In this document: piece after piece, positions 22,527-33,662 of the stretch
How positions within the stretch are numbered: the stretch's first letter is position 1
Layout of the letters: each line of letters begins with the position of its first letter
Source of the DNA: Aphrocallistes beatrix
Lineage: Eukaryota; Porifera; Hexactinellida; Sceptrulophora; Aphrocallistidae
DNA: 64,000 bases
Assembly (NCBI GenBank): GCA_963281255.1
Contig: OY725504.1
Span: forward strand, 1,178,001 to 1,242,000
Direction of reading: 5' to 3'
Position numbers and translations under genes: made by a program
Notes under the pieces: generated by a model
What the model was told of the DNA's origin: nothing
What the model saw: the letters and a program-made list of their open reading frames with translations, nothing else
The model's database searches: none

Positions 22527-22737
22527 TAGCTCGTTTAACCAATCCATGGTCCAGAAAAAAAGGTCTGCGCCATTGCCTTAGTGTATTAGAATGCTATGAA
22601 TGGACCAATTTTCCATGGAATTTTGGTCCGGGGGGACCATTTTTTTCAGGGAAAACTGGTCCGGGGGGGACCATATTTTTCAGGGAATTTTGGTCCGGGG
22701 ACCAATTTTCCATAAGGAATTTTGGTCCGCCATAACC
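22527..22737. repeat. GGACC-rich dispersed repeat, copy 2 (inverted)
   Basis: Reverse complement of the 3' half of 19655-19912, with TTTTGGTCCGGGG units repeated four times. The rest of the copy is at 23305-23390, separated by about 570 bp of unrelated sequence. Confidence 0.6.
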
Positions 22738-22925
22738 AATATTTCAATGAAAAATGCATCACCATTTGGAAAGGATGTCAAGCCCCAGTGGCGCTGCGAT
22801 AGCTGTTATTAGGACTAGTTATTATAGTTGGAATAGATAGGCACTCAATAGGATGAGAGTTCAGATTTTAGAGAACAGAAGAAATAAAATACACTTCTTA
22901 GATTTGAGATTAGCTAAATATGTAT

Positions 22926-23059
22926 CAGGGTTTCCGTGGGAATAAATTTCAATTCACATTCCCATCCCATTCCCATAAAATTCCTGTGGGGATCCCCATA
23001 GGAATCCTATGGGGATCCCCGCCGGGGGAAAAATCACTCCCATTCCCACAGCACCCCTG
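22926..23059. mobile_element. MITE with CAGGGTTTCCGTGGGAAT end
   Basis: CAGGGTTTCCGTGGGAAT at the left and an inverted ATTCCCACAGC at the right, with GGGGATCCCCATAGGA palindromes between. Same family as 48819-48939. Confidence 0.5.
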
Positions 23060-23391
23060 GTCTATTGGGACATGTCCAGTATTTTAGTTAAAACCGGGGA
23101 TATCCTGCAGCTGTCCCGTCCTGTCCCGGATATTAGTAACAACCATTGTTTAAGTGTTGGTATGACTAGAATTAGTTACTTCTTAATATCATACTGTGAT
23201 ATAACAAATCCATAACAATACAGTATTAGTATGTAATTGGGGATAAATATATTCAGGAATCTTGAACGCCTGAGTATTGTCCATCTAATGTATTGAATAC
23301 TAAATATGTATGACCCAACTGACCCAGCGATTTATGTGACCCAAGTGACTCATGACCCATGACCCAGTGACCCATGGTCCACTCTGGTTCC

Positions 23392-23588
23392 TACCAGGAT
23401 ATTATACAGCCCTACAGAGATACGCTCCTAATCTCAAACCCCTAAATTTTTATAAGCCTAAATCGATAAATAACATTATAATATAGGGTAAATTGCGTAT
23501 TATTCTGGATTTTCACGTTCCTAAACACTCGGAGGCTTAAAATCATACGCCTAAAGGAGCGTCTCGCGCTCCTAGATAACCCTTGATC
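23392..23588 (-). repeat. Right arm of the 5.2-kb inverted repeat pair
   Basis: Reverse complement of 18432-18625, ending GAGCGTCTCGCGCTCCTAG then ATAACCCTTGAT. No clear target duplication flanks the pair. Confidence 0.7.
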
Positions 23589-24128
23589 CCTATGCAGACT
23601 AAATCGTATTTAAATTGGTATTCATGCTAACATATATGCTAACATATGTATGCTAGCATCAGTACTTTGTTGAAGCAAGTTGTATTATCAGTGTCGTCAA
23701 TAAAACACAATAGCTAATAGAAATACAAACAAGTAAGTTGCTATAAAACTCATTGTGAAGTCTATATCTTATCCTCGTAGTATTAGTTACCAGCTAAACT
23801 TATGGTTGACTAATGCTTATATCACTAGTATAATTCTAGAAGTCCCTGCAACGTTATCATAATAGAGTGCATATATGCAGATGTTAAATGATGATATTGA
23901 AGATAGAATAACAACTTTATGAGATGAAGTAACTCCATGTTCTTATCTTTGAACTAGTTTATCCTTTTTGATTTAAATCGAATTAACTTATAATCCTTGT
24001 ACTTAGAATTTAGAATGATGTAATGTGTAATGTATTTGTTTGATAATTTAGCTATGTAAAGCATATTCTAGAAGTTATTAGAAAGGAAAAAATAAATGAA
24101 TGGTGATAGGGTGATATAATATGTTTGC

Positions 24129-24173
24129 GGGAAATTTCCAGTCTTTTCACTTCAGTTTGAATTTGTATAAATA
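24129..24173 (+). promoter_or_regulatory. Core promoter of membrane-protein gene C
   Basis: GGGAAATTTCC at 24129-24139 is a perfect palindromic kappaB-like site, then CAGTCTTTTCA; TATAAATA at 24166-24173, 39 bp before the ATG at 24205. This copy is otherwise the most diverged upstream, so these motifs stand out. Confidence 0.65.
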
Positions 24174-24204
24174 AACTAAAAATTATATCAAAATATACTT
24201 TCAA

Positions 24205-25314
24205 ATGAATATTACATATATATTGGATGTATTGATTCTGGTGATTGCCACTCCATTATTCCTTACAATAATAACTCTCATGATTGGATGGAATGTATAC
24301 TTCATTGTACAGAGCTGGAGACTATACAACGAATACAAAACTTGTAAACAAACCCCTGTTCTACATCCCCTCTACACAGATGTACAATATCTCTCTAAAC
24401 AGAGGAAACTATACAACCTGAAAACTCACATCACCAAATATCTCCTCATGATTTTCTGTAGTTTTGTTGAATTAGCTAATATAGTTGGATTCGGAATAGT
24501 CTACATTTTCGAATTAAGTCCAAGGCCTACCCACACCACGCTATTCTTTGGAAATTTAAATTGCAAAACCTATGTTTGGTTTCTTTTATTTTTCGGAGAC
24601 GAAACTCACATTTTAATGACTAATTTTACTTTAATGTTTTCAAGTTTACTCCCAATTACTCTCGCAATCCTGTCTCGCTACCTCGCTGCTAGATATCTCA
24701 ACCATCCTTTCAAGCGTACTCTCATCAAATATCTCATCTGGTGCTGTGTCCAATGCATTTTGATAGGATTCTGTTCCACAACATACACTTGGATTTTCTT
24801 GCTCTTGCTTGTTCCTATTTTCAGCATAACCAACTGGATTGTGTTGTTGAGAGATACGTCCATTCTGTCTCGTGTGCTCAGGTCCAATCTAAGAGATATT
24901 CAACTCTATTCTGACAATAGAGTATTCTACAATCAGCAATTATCAGCATTCAAATTCTATCGAATATTCCGTATTGTGTCACTGGTTTCATTGTTTGTTA
25001 TGTTTCTTGCACAAATGCAAATTTTCCTCCATGGGACATTTAGAATGGTATTTTTCGAGGCTTGTTCAATACATTTATGGAATAATGTGAATTTTCCAAT
25101 CTCAATTCAGACACATTTTGACTGGTTAATTTTCCCTCTTCTTGATATATTGAATACCTTTATTTTCCTTTTATACTCTCTCTCCCTCTGCTTACCTTTA
25201 TGTGGGATAACATTCATTCCAATCATTCTCAAATGCGTGAAGAGATGCAGAGAGAAAGAAGATCAGTATCGGTATAACTATGACAAGTTAGAACCTCTCT
25301 TAAAGAAGTACTAA
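24205..25314 (+). CDS. Multi-pass membrane protein, paralogue C
   Basis: 369 residues, single exon, same topology as A and B. Nucleotides 24647-25010 are nearly identical to copies A and B even at silent positions. The preceding stretch (about 24440-24640, TM2 to TM3 loop) and the following one (25011-25150, TM6 to TM7) are clearly diverged. This mosaic suggests gene conversion of the core. The TM2-TM3 loop is two residues shorter (SPRPTHTTLFFGN). Family and function unknown. Confidence 0.8.
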   Translation: MNITYILDVLILVIATPLFLTIITLMIGWNVYFIVQSWRLYNEYKTCKQTPVLHPLYTDVQYLSKQRKLYNLKTHITKYLLMIFCSFVELANIVGFGIVYIFELSPRPTHTTLFFGNLNCKTYVWFLLFFGDETHILMTNFTLMFSSLLPITLAILSRYLAARYLNHPFKRTLIKYLIWCCVQCILIGFCSTTYTWIFLLLLVPIFSITNWIVLLRDTSILSRVLRSNLRDIQLYSDNRVFYNQQLSAFKFYRIFRIVSLVSLFVMFLAQMQIFLHGTFRMVFFEACSIHLWNNVNFPISIQTHFDWLIFPLLDILNTFIFLLYSLSLCLPLCGITFIPIILKCVKRCREKEDQYRYNYDKLEPLLKKY

Positions 25315-25445
25315 TGAACCTGTCACGAGGTCTCAATATTCATTTGTATGTGATGGTTCTATATAAGTTTCTAGGCAATTTTATCTATTCAGGAGAATTC
25401 TAATTCGTGTTTTCAGATTCATTTTGTTCCAAAAATTATATCTTA

Positions 25446-25993
25446 CAAGCACGCTTCGCTGGCTTGCGCTGCGCGGCTGGCGGACAGTTGTCTGTCAGGG
25501 GTGTTCTTTGGGAGCCTAGGTTCACTTTGATTAATTACAAGGTAGATAGCATCTCTAAATATGTCTGTCTTACTATTATAATCGATTAACACTAGCGAAA
25601 TCACAACATTTGTCAATTTTTCACTTATAGATACGTAATGATGACGTCTTAACAGAATGATGTGGCGTCATTTTTTTATGATAGTTGTATCATACTTGAG
25701 GTATATTAATATACACATTCTATTATAATTTCAGCCTTCTCTCACGTAAAATGGCTGAGTTATAGTCGAAAAACTGAAATTTCTAATTATAAAAAGGTGA
25801 CAATGACGTCATAATTCCATGATGAGTCGACATTTTCGTCTGAGATCAGAACTTAGTAGAGCCATAGCTAAAATACTCCCACATGCCAAAAATCAGTTTT
25901 CTGTACCTGGCAGTTTCTTCAATCAATTCGTTACATATATATTCACAGGCACACATACACAAACATTACATAATCGAGTTTTAATAGTAAGGA
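25446..25993 (-). mobile_element. Complete HeliB Helitron-like element
   Basis: Minus strand: 5' TCCTTACTATTAAAACTCG at 25993, 3' terminus GCGTGCTTG at 25446, flanked by A and T. 548 bp, non-coding. Confidence 0.75.
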
Positions 25994-26003
25994 TTTATAT
26001 ATA

Positions 26004-26939
26004 CAGGGTGGTCCATGGATAATCTATCGATTTAATGATGTTATAATTCAGGAAATTCTTGTCCGATCTTTATGAATGACCACTCGTTTTAATGCCAAAA
26101 CTTGTACTTTTTTATATTTACTAGCCAAAACACCATTAGATTATGTCATTGCGTTTGGAGACAGAAATGAAAGTCAGCATTGTGAAATGGTACTATGAAA
26201 ATATTAAGAGTGTAGTCAGAACACAGCTGATGAAGCCAATTTTCACTTATCAGGACACGTTAATAAGCAGAATATGAGATTTTGGGCTTTAGAACAACCT
26301 GAACCAGACTCTAACAAGCCTTTAAGTAGAGAGAAGGTGATTGTATGGTGTGCAATCGCCAGCAACAGAGTCATTGGTCCATATTTTTTTGAGAATCGTG
26401 ATGGAGAATCGATAACCGTAAATTCTGATAGATACCTGAATATGCTGAAGAAATTTTACCTTCCTGCTTTGAGGAGACATAATGAAGTGGATGATATAAT
26501 ATTCCAGCAAGACGGAGCACCCCCACATTATGCTCTGGTTGTTAGAAATTGGCTGGAAGAGAAGTTTGGCGACAGTCATTTCAAGGGGATTTGACAATTT
26601 CTGGCCGCCATACTCACCTGACTTGAATCCTTGTGATTTTTATCTTTGGGGGTACCTTAAGTCTAAAGTATATTCAAATCCTATTCCTGAGACTTGTGAG
26701 CAACTTAAGAAGAACATACGAAGAGAAATAAGGAAGATAAATAATGAAACATTGACTAGTGTGTACGATAATGTACTCGTTAGACTCCAAAGATGTATGG
26801 GTCAGAGTGGGGGGTGGATTGAGCACATGATGAATCACTAGTTATATTTCGAGTGGTAGTTCACAAAAGTATGAGTTTACTTGCATATTTCAAAAACTAT
26901 ACCAAAATGATATCGGTAGATTATCCATGGACCACCCTG
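26004..26939 (+). mobile_element. Tc1/mariner-type element, internally truncated
   Basis: 936 bp, TIR CAGGGTGGTCCATGGATAAT with inverted right copy; TA at 26002-26003 and 26940-26941. Holds a 5'-truncated, frameshifted transposase. The ends are well preserved, so it could be mobilised if a matching transposase exists elsewhere. Confidence 0.9.
26215..26841 (+). pseudogene. Mariner/DDE-type transposase, truncated and frameshifted
   Basis: The helix-turn-helix N-terminus is missing. Recognisable parts: DEANFHLSGHVNKQN at 26229, VIVWCAIASNRVIGPYFF, IIFQQDGAPPHYA, then after a frame change near 26575-26590 FWPPYSPDLNPCDFYLWG and YDNVLVRLQRCM. These are the three catalytic regions of a family common in invertebrates. 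Not functional as it stands. Confidence 0.85.
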
Positions 26940-26956
26940 TATACTAGTATATCTTA

Positions 26957-27440
26957 CAAGTGCGCTTCGCTTGCTTGCGCTGCGCGGCTTGCGGACACTT
27001 GTGTCCGCAGAGTCGTCCTGAGGGCGCCTGGGCGTATCAAAGAAATGGTGATTGTTTTTTTCTAACTCTCTACTAAAAAAATTTATCTACGGTGAATCAT
27101 TAATTCAGAACTGGAGAAGAAAAATTAAGTTCATGATAAAAAATAATTCGAAATCTATACACTACCTAAAAACCAATGTAAAAGTTGAAAGCTAGTTTCA
27201 AGCATACTTTTGAGATTTGTTTACATTATATACCTATTGTAAACAAAAGTAAACAAAAAAATTATCACACAGATCTGAAAATACGATATTCGAAATCTAC
27301 ACCCCCAAAAAACCCATGTTAACCGTTGAAAGATAGTTTTGAGCATATTTTTGAGATTTGTTTGCTCTATGTATCTATTGTACACAAAAGTAAACGAATA
27401 ATTTATCATACTGAAAATACGATATTCAAAATCAAAACAG
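26957..27440 (-). mobile_element. HeliA element, 5'-truncated
   Basis: Starts with the reversed 3' end CAAGTGCGCTTCGCTTGC and the GC-rich stem module, then HeliA body (AAAACCCATGTTAACC, AAACAAAAGTAAAC repeats, two partial tandem copies). The canonical 5' end is not seen. Confidence 0.55.
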
Positions 27441-27899
27441 GGTCAAGAGCCTCAATACAGAAATAAAGAAAATACTTTCGAGGAAATTAGTGAATGTATG
27501 CCAAAACTGCCAAAGTTTTTCACCCAAAATGCTCACTTGATCTGGTATTTTTGAAGTCATTTTTATAAATTTGATAAATTTATTTTGCATCTCATATCTT
27601 TCTAACAGAAACAGTATAATTCAAAACTATTCTTAAAGAGATTATTTGCACAACGGGGTATTTTTGAGTTACTCTACCAACTTCAAGTTTAACAGTGAAT
27701 GTGTTGATGGAGTTATAAATGAGAAGGGGTAATTACTATATTCCGATGTACTGTAAATAAACGTAATAAATTGCACGTTAGAATGCAAGTTTTTCTGTGG
27801 CAAAAGAGTCTCAGTTGAATTGATACCAATCCAAACTCCAACCTATAACTATAAATACGACTAGTATCATAAATAAGTATAATTCTCTCAAAAATCCTG

Positions 27900-28095
27900 T
27901 GCACGAGATCATCTAGGAACGTGAGGCGCTTTTTTGGAGTATCATTTTTGTTCTGAAAATGTTAAGGAACACTGAAATGTATTTATCATTCTCCTAGACC
28001 ATATTTTTATTTATCATCTTAGGAGTGCGAAAACTTAATTATTTTTGAGATCCATTTGGAGTGACCTATATAGAGTTGTATGATATTCTGTTTGT
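27900..28095. repeat. Degenerate copy of the 18432/23588 arm
   Basis: GATCATCTAGGAACGTGAGGCGC and AGGAGTGCGAAAAC follow the same order as in the arms at 18432 and 23392, with many substitutions. Confidence 0.45.
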
Positions 28096-29336
28096 GCATC
28101 TCTTAAATTAATTAAATGCAATTATTGAGTCCATAGAATAGTACTTTAGAATACGACTAATTAGGCTGAATTATATGTCTTATTCTCTTAGACTCGAGTC
28201 TAGAGTCTAGAGCCTAGTAGAACTAAGTATTACTCCTAGAATATTAACCCTGTTAGTTCCCACGCACCACACAATGAGACATACCAAATCCTCGTTCTTG
28301 TTGAATGATTGAATAAGCAATGTGATACTGTATTGTATGTATAGTCCTGATATTTTAGAAAGTGTGTCTCCTACAGTTCAGTAACATTAGAGCCTGTAAA
28401 CTGTATTCACTCCTACTGAGTCAATAGTCCCATCTTCTATACCTAATATATACTGTATAATAATCTTTATTCTGACATTAGCTAGACTGGAAAACCAGTT
28501 CAATCTGAAGTATCCTAATGTTTTGCCTGAGCTCAGGTAGTCGATTTATCCGAGATTACACTGTATTATTTACTTCATTTTGTTTATACTTTCAATTAGC
28601 CAAATGTCAAAAAGTGAGCATCATATTCCCAACTGTCACTTAGAAGCATTGAAGTGGTCTGCACCATTTTAAATTGAATGGCACAGCTGAGTCGGTGATA
28701 TATGCTGTTTATTATGGGTCATAGTTCCTACATTTCGAATGTGTCACACAAAATTACTTCAACTTCCACATCTCTATCTGCTTTCGGCTCAGTTAGAACC
28801 CATAGACAGAGGCTGGCTCACATTTCTATCAACTGACACAGACTCTTATATATTCTCTTGTTCATTGTCTCATTGCTTTTGGTTTTGTAATATTATATAT
28901 TTGAGATATAACTTCAGATATACATATGTTGGTTAACATTTTAATGACACCAAGTGGGAGGGATAACACAGATTTAGTTTCTCATTCTTAAGAATATGAA
29001 GGTTAAGGCTCCGTCTCAAATTTACTAATAATAGTCAGATGTGTGAGAAAGATTTATACATTTGAATACGAGTTTCAAATGGGTATTATATTGGTATTCA
29101 CATATAATAATATTTAGCTATGCTCCCCTATTTCAAAAAATCACCGGTTTGGCTTCCACTTAAAAATAAACTTTTTATTTTGTCAGATTATTTTTCCGCA
29201 CTCATTCACAGCAATTAATGCAGATCTGGAAGTTATATTTCTTGTGACTTTCTTCCCTGATTATAGTCACTGTGTTTTTGCTGTCTCGAATAACTTTTAG
29301 GATCGTTAGCAGAATCATTCATTAACACCTGGAAAG
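28096..29336. other. Intergenic, no gene seen
   Basis: AT-rich. A 65-codon ORF at 28739-28936 has no domain or splice context. CATAGGCGTTGTAACCC at 29337 resembles the left end of the CATAGGCG hAT family, but I could not find the matching right end or target duplication. Confidence 0.4.
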
Positions 29337-29548
29337 CATAGGCGTTGTAACCCATCGGTCACTCGCTATGACAGGGCGGCCCAGAGGGACACCGGGTAGA
29401 TCTAGTGATATTACCGGTACCCTTTACAAATCTTCAACTAGCATTTTGATGGCTCAAAGGGGTGTCGATGGCCCGTCGAGTTTAGCCATGACCTGATCGG
29501 ACGAACGCAGCACAAGTTTTCTAATCTTGACCTGTCGGCACGAAAGTC

Positions 29549-30401
29549 CCGGTGTAACAGCCTAGATTAACCTCCCCGCCCAGTTTAACCCTGGCCTTAA
29601 ACTGGGCTAGCCTAGATTAACCTCCAGGTATGAACTGGGATAGCCCAGATTAACCCCGGGGCTTAATATGGGGAGGCGCATGCATTAGTTCGAATTCTGT
29701 ATGTAGTCGTTAGTTCGAATCGAATTTAGTAATGTAGTCGTTAGTTCGAATCGAATTTGGTAATGTAGTCGTTAGTTCGAATTAGAATTTGGACATATAC
29801 TCATTATCATTAGCTCTCTATAATGACACTCAACTACCCCCTTCGTTCAGAAATGCCTTTTTCATCCTCAATTTTCTACTATTCTCTAAAGAAAATGCTT
29901 CTTTTCCCTCAGTTCTTATAAATATCTCTTCCAAATGCCACTCAATGACAGTACTACATTGAAAATCTATTCGGACTAATGCTGCGCCTCCACAAATTAC
30001 AACTCCATATTTATGTCCAAATTCGATTCTAATAACGACTACATGCCCAAATCCGATTCTAACTAGCGACTACATGCAAAATTCGATTCGAACTAACGAC
30101 TACATGCCCAAATTCGATTCTAACTAGCGACTACATGCAAAATTCGATTCGAACTAACGACTACATGCCCAAATTCGATTCGAACTAACGACTACATGCC
30201 CAAATTCGATTCGAACTAACGATTACATGCAAAATTCGAACTAATGCTGCGTCCCCGCCCAGTTTAACCTTTGCGGGAGAATCTGGGCTAGCCCAGTTTA
30301 ACCCTAGGCTAGCCAAGATTATACCCTGGGAGTTAAACTGGGCTAGCCTAGATTATACAGGGGTTAAACTGGATGGGGGCTAATTTGGGCTGCTACACCG
30401 G
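29549..30401. mobile_element. Foldback-like element with repeated inverted arms
   Basis: Outer ends CCGGTGTAACAGCC and GGCTGCTACACCGG. Next come TAGCCCAGATTAACC-type repeats in inverted orientation on each side. The inner arms are direct arrays of TAGTCGTTAGTTCGAATCG (left, about 3 units) and GATTCGAACTAACGACTA (right, about 7 units). The inner pair has the same GCATTAGTTCGAA border as 31979-32598, so it may be an element nested in another. No ORF. Confidence 0.6.
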
Positions 30402-30445
30402 TAAGAAACTAGGACCAGAAAACCGATTCGTAGAATCCGTATTTT

Positions 30446-30602
30446 GTTAGAATGGCAGATGTTTCGTCGCTGATATTTCTTTGAATGAAATTATTGAATC
30501 CTCACTTTCATTCTCCCATTCATTCTAACAAATAATAAATGACCATCACCCACCCCCTCACGGAATACCACTCTCGCGTGCCATTTGATATTATTTCAAA
30601 CC
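30446..30602. repeat. Dispersed repeat shared with 43020-43173
   Basis: About 155 bp around GATGTTTCGTCGCTGAT, CCACCCCCTCACG and ACCACTCTCGCGTGCCATTT, about 93 per cent alike by eye between the two copies and in the same orientation. No ORF. Confidence 0.7.
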
Positions 30603-31241
30603 GAAAATGCCCAATTTATCTATGCTTTTATACATTAACTCTCCAAAATGCTCTCACTCTCTTATTAAATTCTATTCAGCTTTAGAACAAATTCATATTT
30701 CCCAACTGTTTGTAATTCCATTCGGATACGTTTGGGTACGTAAAGTAAGTTCTAACTTACTTTACGTACCCAAACATAAAAATTGGGTTAAAAAAAGTAA
30801 TTATGGCTCAAGTCTATCATCCTGTAGAGCAGGGGTTCTCAACTCCGTACCCCCTGAGGCGCCAAACCAAGCGTCTAGTTACTCCCAGCTGAAATCAGGG
30901 GAGATTCCGTAAACAATAAATACTGTAACAATTCGAGGTTCTGTCTTTGGCAAAGCTACACGGAAGGGGAACTACGTGTCATATGTTTAATGTTCTTTAT
31001 GGCACGAAATCGTTCTTAATATTGAATAATTCCGAAACCCCTTGCTCACAGAGGTATAACTCGGGAAACGCAATTCTTCTTCGAAGTGTGTTGAATCATT
31101 GCCTACTACAATAAGGCCTTTTCACTGAACAATTTTCCATGGTACCAGGGATAAGATAAAGTGGATTTTCTTACGCACCCATAATATGAATACATAATTT
31201 TCGTTCCAAATCTAATTCATCATTTGTTTGATGCATAACTG
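30603..31241. other. Intergenic with short perfect hairpin
   Basis: 30731-30774 is a 21-bp perfect inverted repeat with a 2-bp loop (TTTGGGTACGTAAAGTAAGT and its inverse). CAGGGGTTCTCAAC at 30830 resembles a hAT-Charlie terminus without a visible partner. No gene. Confidence 0.5.
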
Positions 31242-31853
31242 TTGCAGTGTAAATGCGAAACTGGTGGATTCGCAAATACACTGAATAGTTGGTGGATTCG
31301 CGAAAACACCGGTGCAAATGCGAAACCTTTTTATCTTAAATCTTATGGTTGGTTAATTATATAACTCAAAGGAAATACGTAGTATTTACACTATTATTAG
31401 TAATACTCAGCTGTTTCATAACTAAAAATTTGACAGTAAGATGATGTAAACAACAGGTTTTGAAAGCTACTACGTATACAACTACATTTTTGGCGTGAGA
31501 AAGTAAAGTTTCTAAACTTAAAACATACCAAAAAGCAAATAATATAGCATAGCATGAGGAGTGATGTATGTAATGTAAGAATAATTTATCATACTTGAAG
31601 ATTACATGAAAACGATTCAGAATAAGGTTTTACATTCATTGATCTTGATTAAAAGTTTTATTGTAATCTAGTTGTTCCTATGAGAAATATAAATCAACCA
31701 TAAGATTTAAGATAAAAAGGTTTCGCATTTGCCCGGTGTATTCGCGAATCCACCAACTATTCAGTGTATTCGCGAATCCACCAACTATATTCAGTGTATT
31801 CGCGAATCCACCAGTGTATTCGCGAATCCACCAGTTTCGCATTTACACTGCAA
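31242..31853. mobile_element. Foldback-like element, TTCGCGAATCCACCA repeats
   Basis: Ends TTGCAGTGTAAATGCGAAAC and its inverted copy; target duplication CATAACT(G/A) at 31234-31241 and 31854-31861. Arms carry tandem units GTGTATTCGCGAATCCACCA: about two at the left and four at the right, showing unequal array growth. Loop is AT-rich and non-coding. Confidence 0.8.
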
Positions 31854-31907
31854 CATAACTATATGAAACTATTCTACGTTTCAATAAATTATATATCAAT
31901 GTTATGG

Positions 31908-33602
31908 CATAGCCTGCTCTAATAATGCCTCACAGTAGACTGAAAATCATGGACTAGGGATGAAGTAGTAGCCGAATGGGGGCGCCTGCATTAGTTCGAA
32001 TTTGGACAGTTGGCATTAGTTCGACAATAATTTCAGACAGTTGGCATTAGTTCGACAGTAATTTCAGACAGTTGGCATTAGTTCGACAGTAATTTCAGAC
32101 AGTTGGCATTAGTTCGACAGTAAATTCAGACAGTTGGCATTAGTTCGACAGTAATTTCAGACAGTTGGCATTAGTTCGACAGTAATTTCAGACAGTTGGC
32201 ATTAGTTCGACAATAATTTCAGACAGTTGGCATTAGTTCGAATTCTGTATGTAGTCGTCAGTTCTATATGATCAATTCTTGATTTTTGTTCATTGTTATG
32301 CTTATAAACCTCACAAAATTAAAATGCCTACTTTCACGGTCAATTTGACGTTGTTTCAAACTTAAAATGCCTACTTTCACGGTCAATTTGACATTGTTTC
32401 AAACTTAAAATGCCTACTTTCACTTTCTGCGATTATTTGCCAACTGTCTGAAATTATTGTCGAACTAATGCCAACTGTCTGAAATTACTGTCGAACTAAT
32501 GCCAACTGTCTGAAATTACTGTCGAACTAATGCCAACTGTCTGAAATTATTGTCGAACTAATGCCAACTGTCCAAATTCGAACTAATGCAGCGGCCCCGC
32601 CGAATGGATTAATACACGATTAGCCTAAAATCGTTAACAATGTAGAATAGGCATTAAGAATGTATTACCAGCATATATAAACATGGTATCAAAGTACGTA
32701 TATCCGTTGGTAAAATTTCGATTAGTCATCATATCATTTCGCAACAGGTCATTCTAAGGACAATTTTAGCGATTTTCTAAGCTGTTTTAACCCTATTTCT
32801 AAATGCTATTAAGGTGTGATTTTTGTGTAGAACCAAGATTAGTACTAGTTGATTTGAAAAATTTAGAATTTTTCAATAGAATGTTGTTACATTCCTGCGT
32901 TGCTATGGTAAAGCATTTTGGTCAGTTTGGGCCATTTCATGCAAACTGTAATGACTAGAGCTTCAAATTTGATTGTGTTTGTTAAGCAATGGACTACTTC
33001 CTATTAGGTGATAATACAACTTGAACTTCTAAATTCAACGAGTTTTGAGTTATGGGTTGATTTTAAGAATGTGACCAAAACACTAAATTGTCGCATAACT
33101 CTGTAATCTGTGAATTTAGAAGTAAAATTTGTATTATTACCTAATAGGAAGTAGCCAATTGCCTATCAAATACGATCAAATTTGAAGACCTAGTTCTTGC
33201 AGTTTGCAGGATATGGCTCAAACTGATCAAAATGCTTTACCATAGCAACGTAGGAATATAACAACATTCCATTGAAAAATTCTAAATTTTTCAAATCAAC
33301 TCGTACTAATCTTAGTTCTACACAACAATCACACCTTAATACCATTTAGAAATAGGGTTAAAACAGCTTGGAACATCGCTAAAATTGTCCTTAGAATGAC
33401 AAGTTCCGCAATGATATGATGACTAATCGAAATTTTTCCAACGGATATATGTACTTTGATACCATGTTTATATATGCTGGTAATACATTCTTAATGCCTA
33501 TTCTACATTGTTAACGATTTTAGGCTAATCGTGTATTAATCCATTCGGCTATTACCGCATCCTTGGTTATTTTACTGTGAGGCATTATTAGAGTAGGCTA
33601 TG
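31908..33602. mobile_element. Palindromic 1.07-kb element, copy 1 (with insertion)
   Basis: CATAGCCTGCTCTAATAATG at the left, inverted right end ATTATTAGAGTAGGCTATG; arms of about 480-500 bp around a short loop near 33090. Direct 7-bp target duplication GTTATGG at 31901-31907 and 33603-33609. Subtracting the nested element 31979-32598 and its duplication leaves 1067 bp, matching copy 2. Long arms with 7-bp duplications recall Galileo-type P-superfamily foldback elements, but there is no transposase to confirm. Confidence 0.85.
31979..32598. mobile_element. Foldback-like element with 34-bp repeat arrays
   Basis: 620 bp. Ends GGGGCGCCTGCATTAGTTCG and its inverted counterpart. Left arm: about eight direct copies of a unit GACAGTTGGCATTAGTTCGA plus AATTTCA spacers; right arm: about four inverted copies. 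Perfect 8-bp duplication GCCGAATG at 31971-31978 and 32599-32606. The empty site is preserved in the other palindromic copy near 35250 (GTAGCCGAATGGATTAATAC). Confidence 0.9.
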
Positions 33603-33662
33603 GTTATGGCTATTTTCTTTCTCTGCTATATGGTTCCTTTTTACTTTTACGTTGTATTTTTT

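Noticed and set aside
29337..29353. Left end of a CATAGGCG hAT element
   Set aside because: The terminus looks right, but I found no matching right end or 8-bp duplication, so no element is called.
30607..30912. 101-codon ORF
   Set aside because: It runs through a 44-bp perfect hairpin and a hAT-like end, so it is chance open frame in repeats.
31979..32598. Regular ~34-bp repeats that look like a CRISPR array
   Set aside because: Units are contiguous and similar throughout without unique spacers, mirrored in a second inverted array, and flanked by a transposition duplication in an animal genome.
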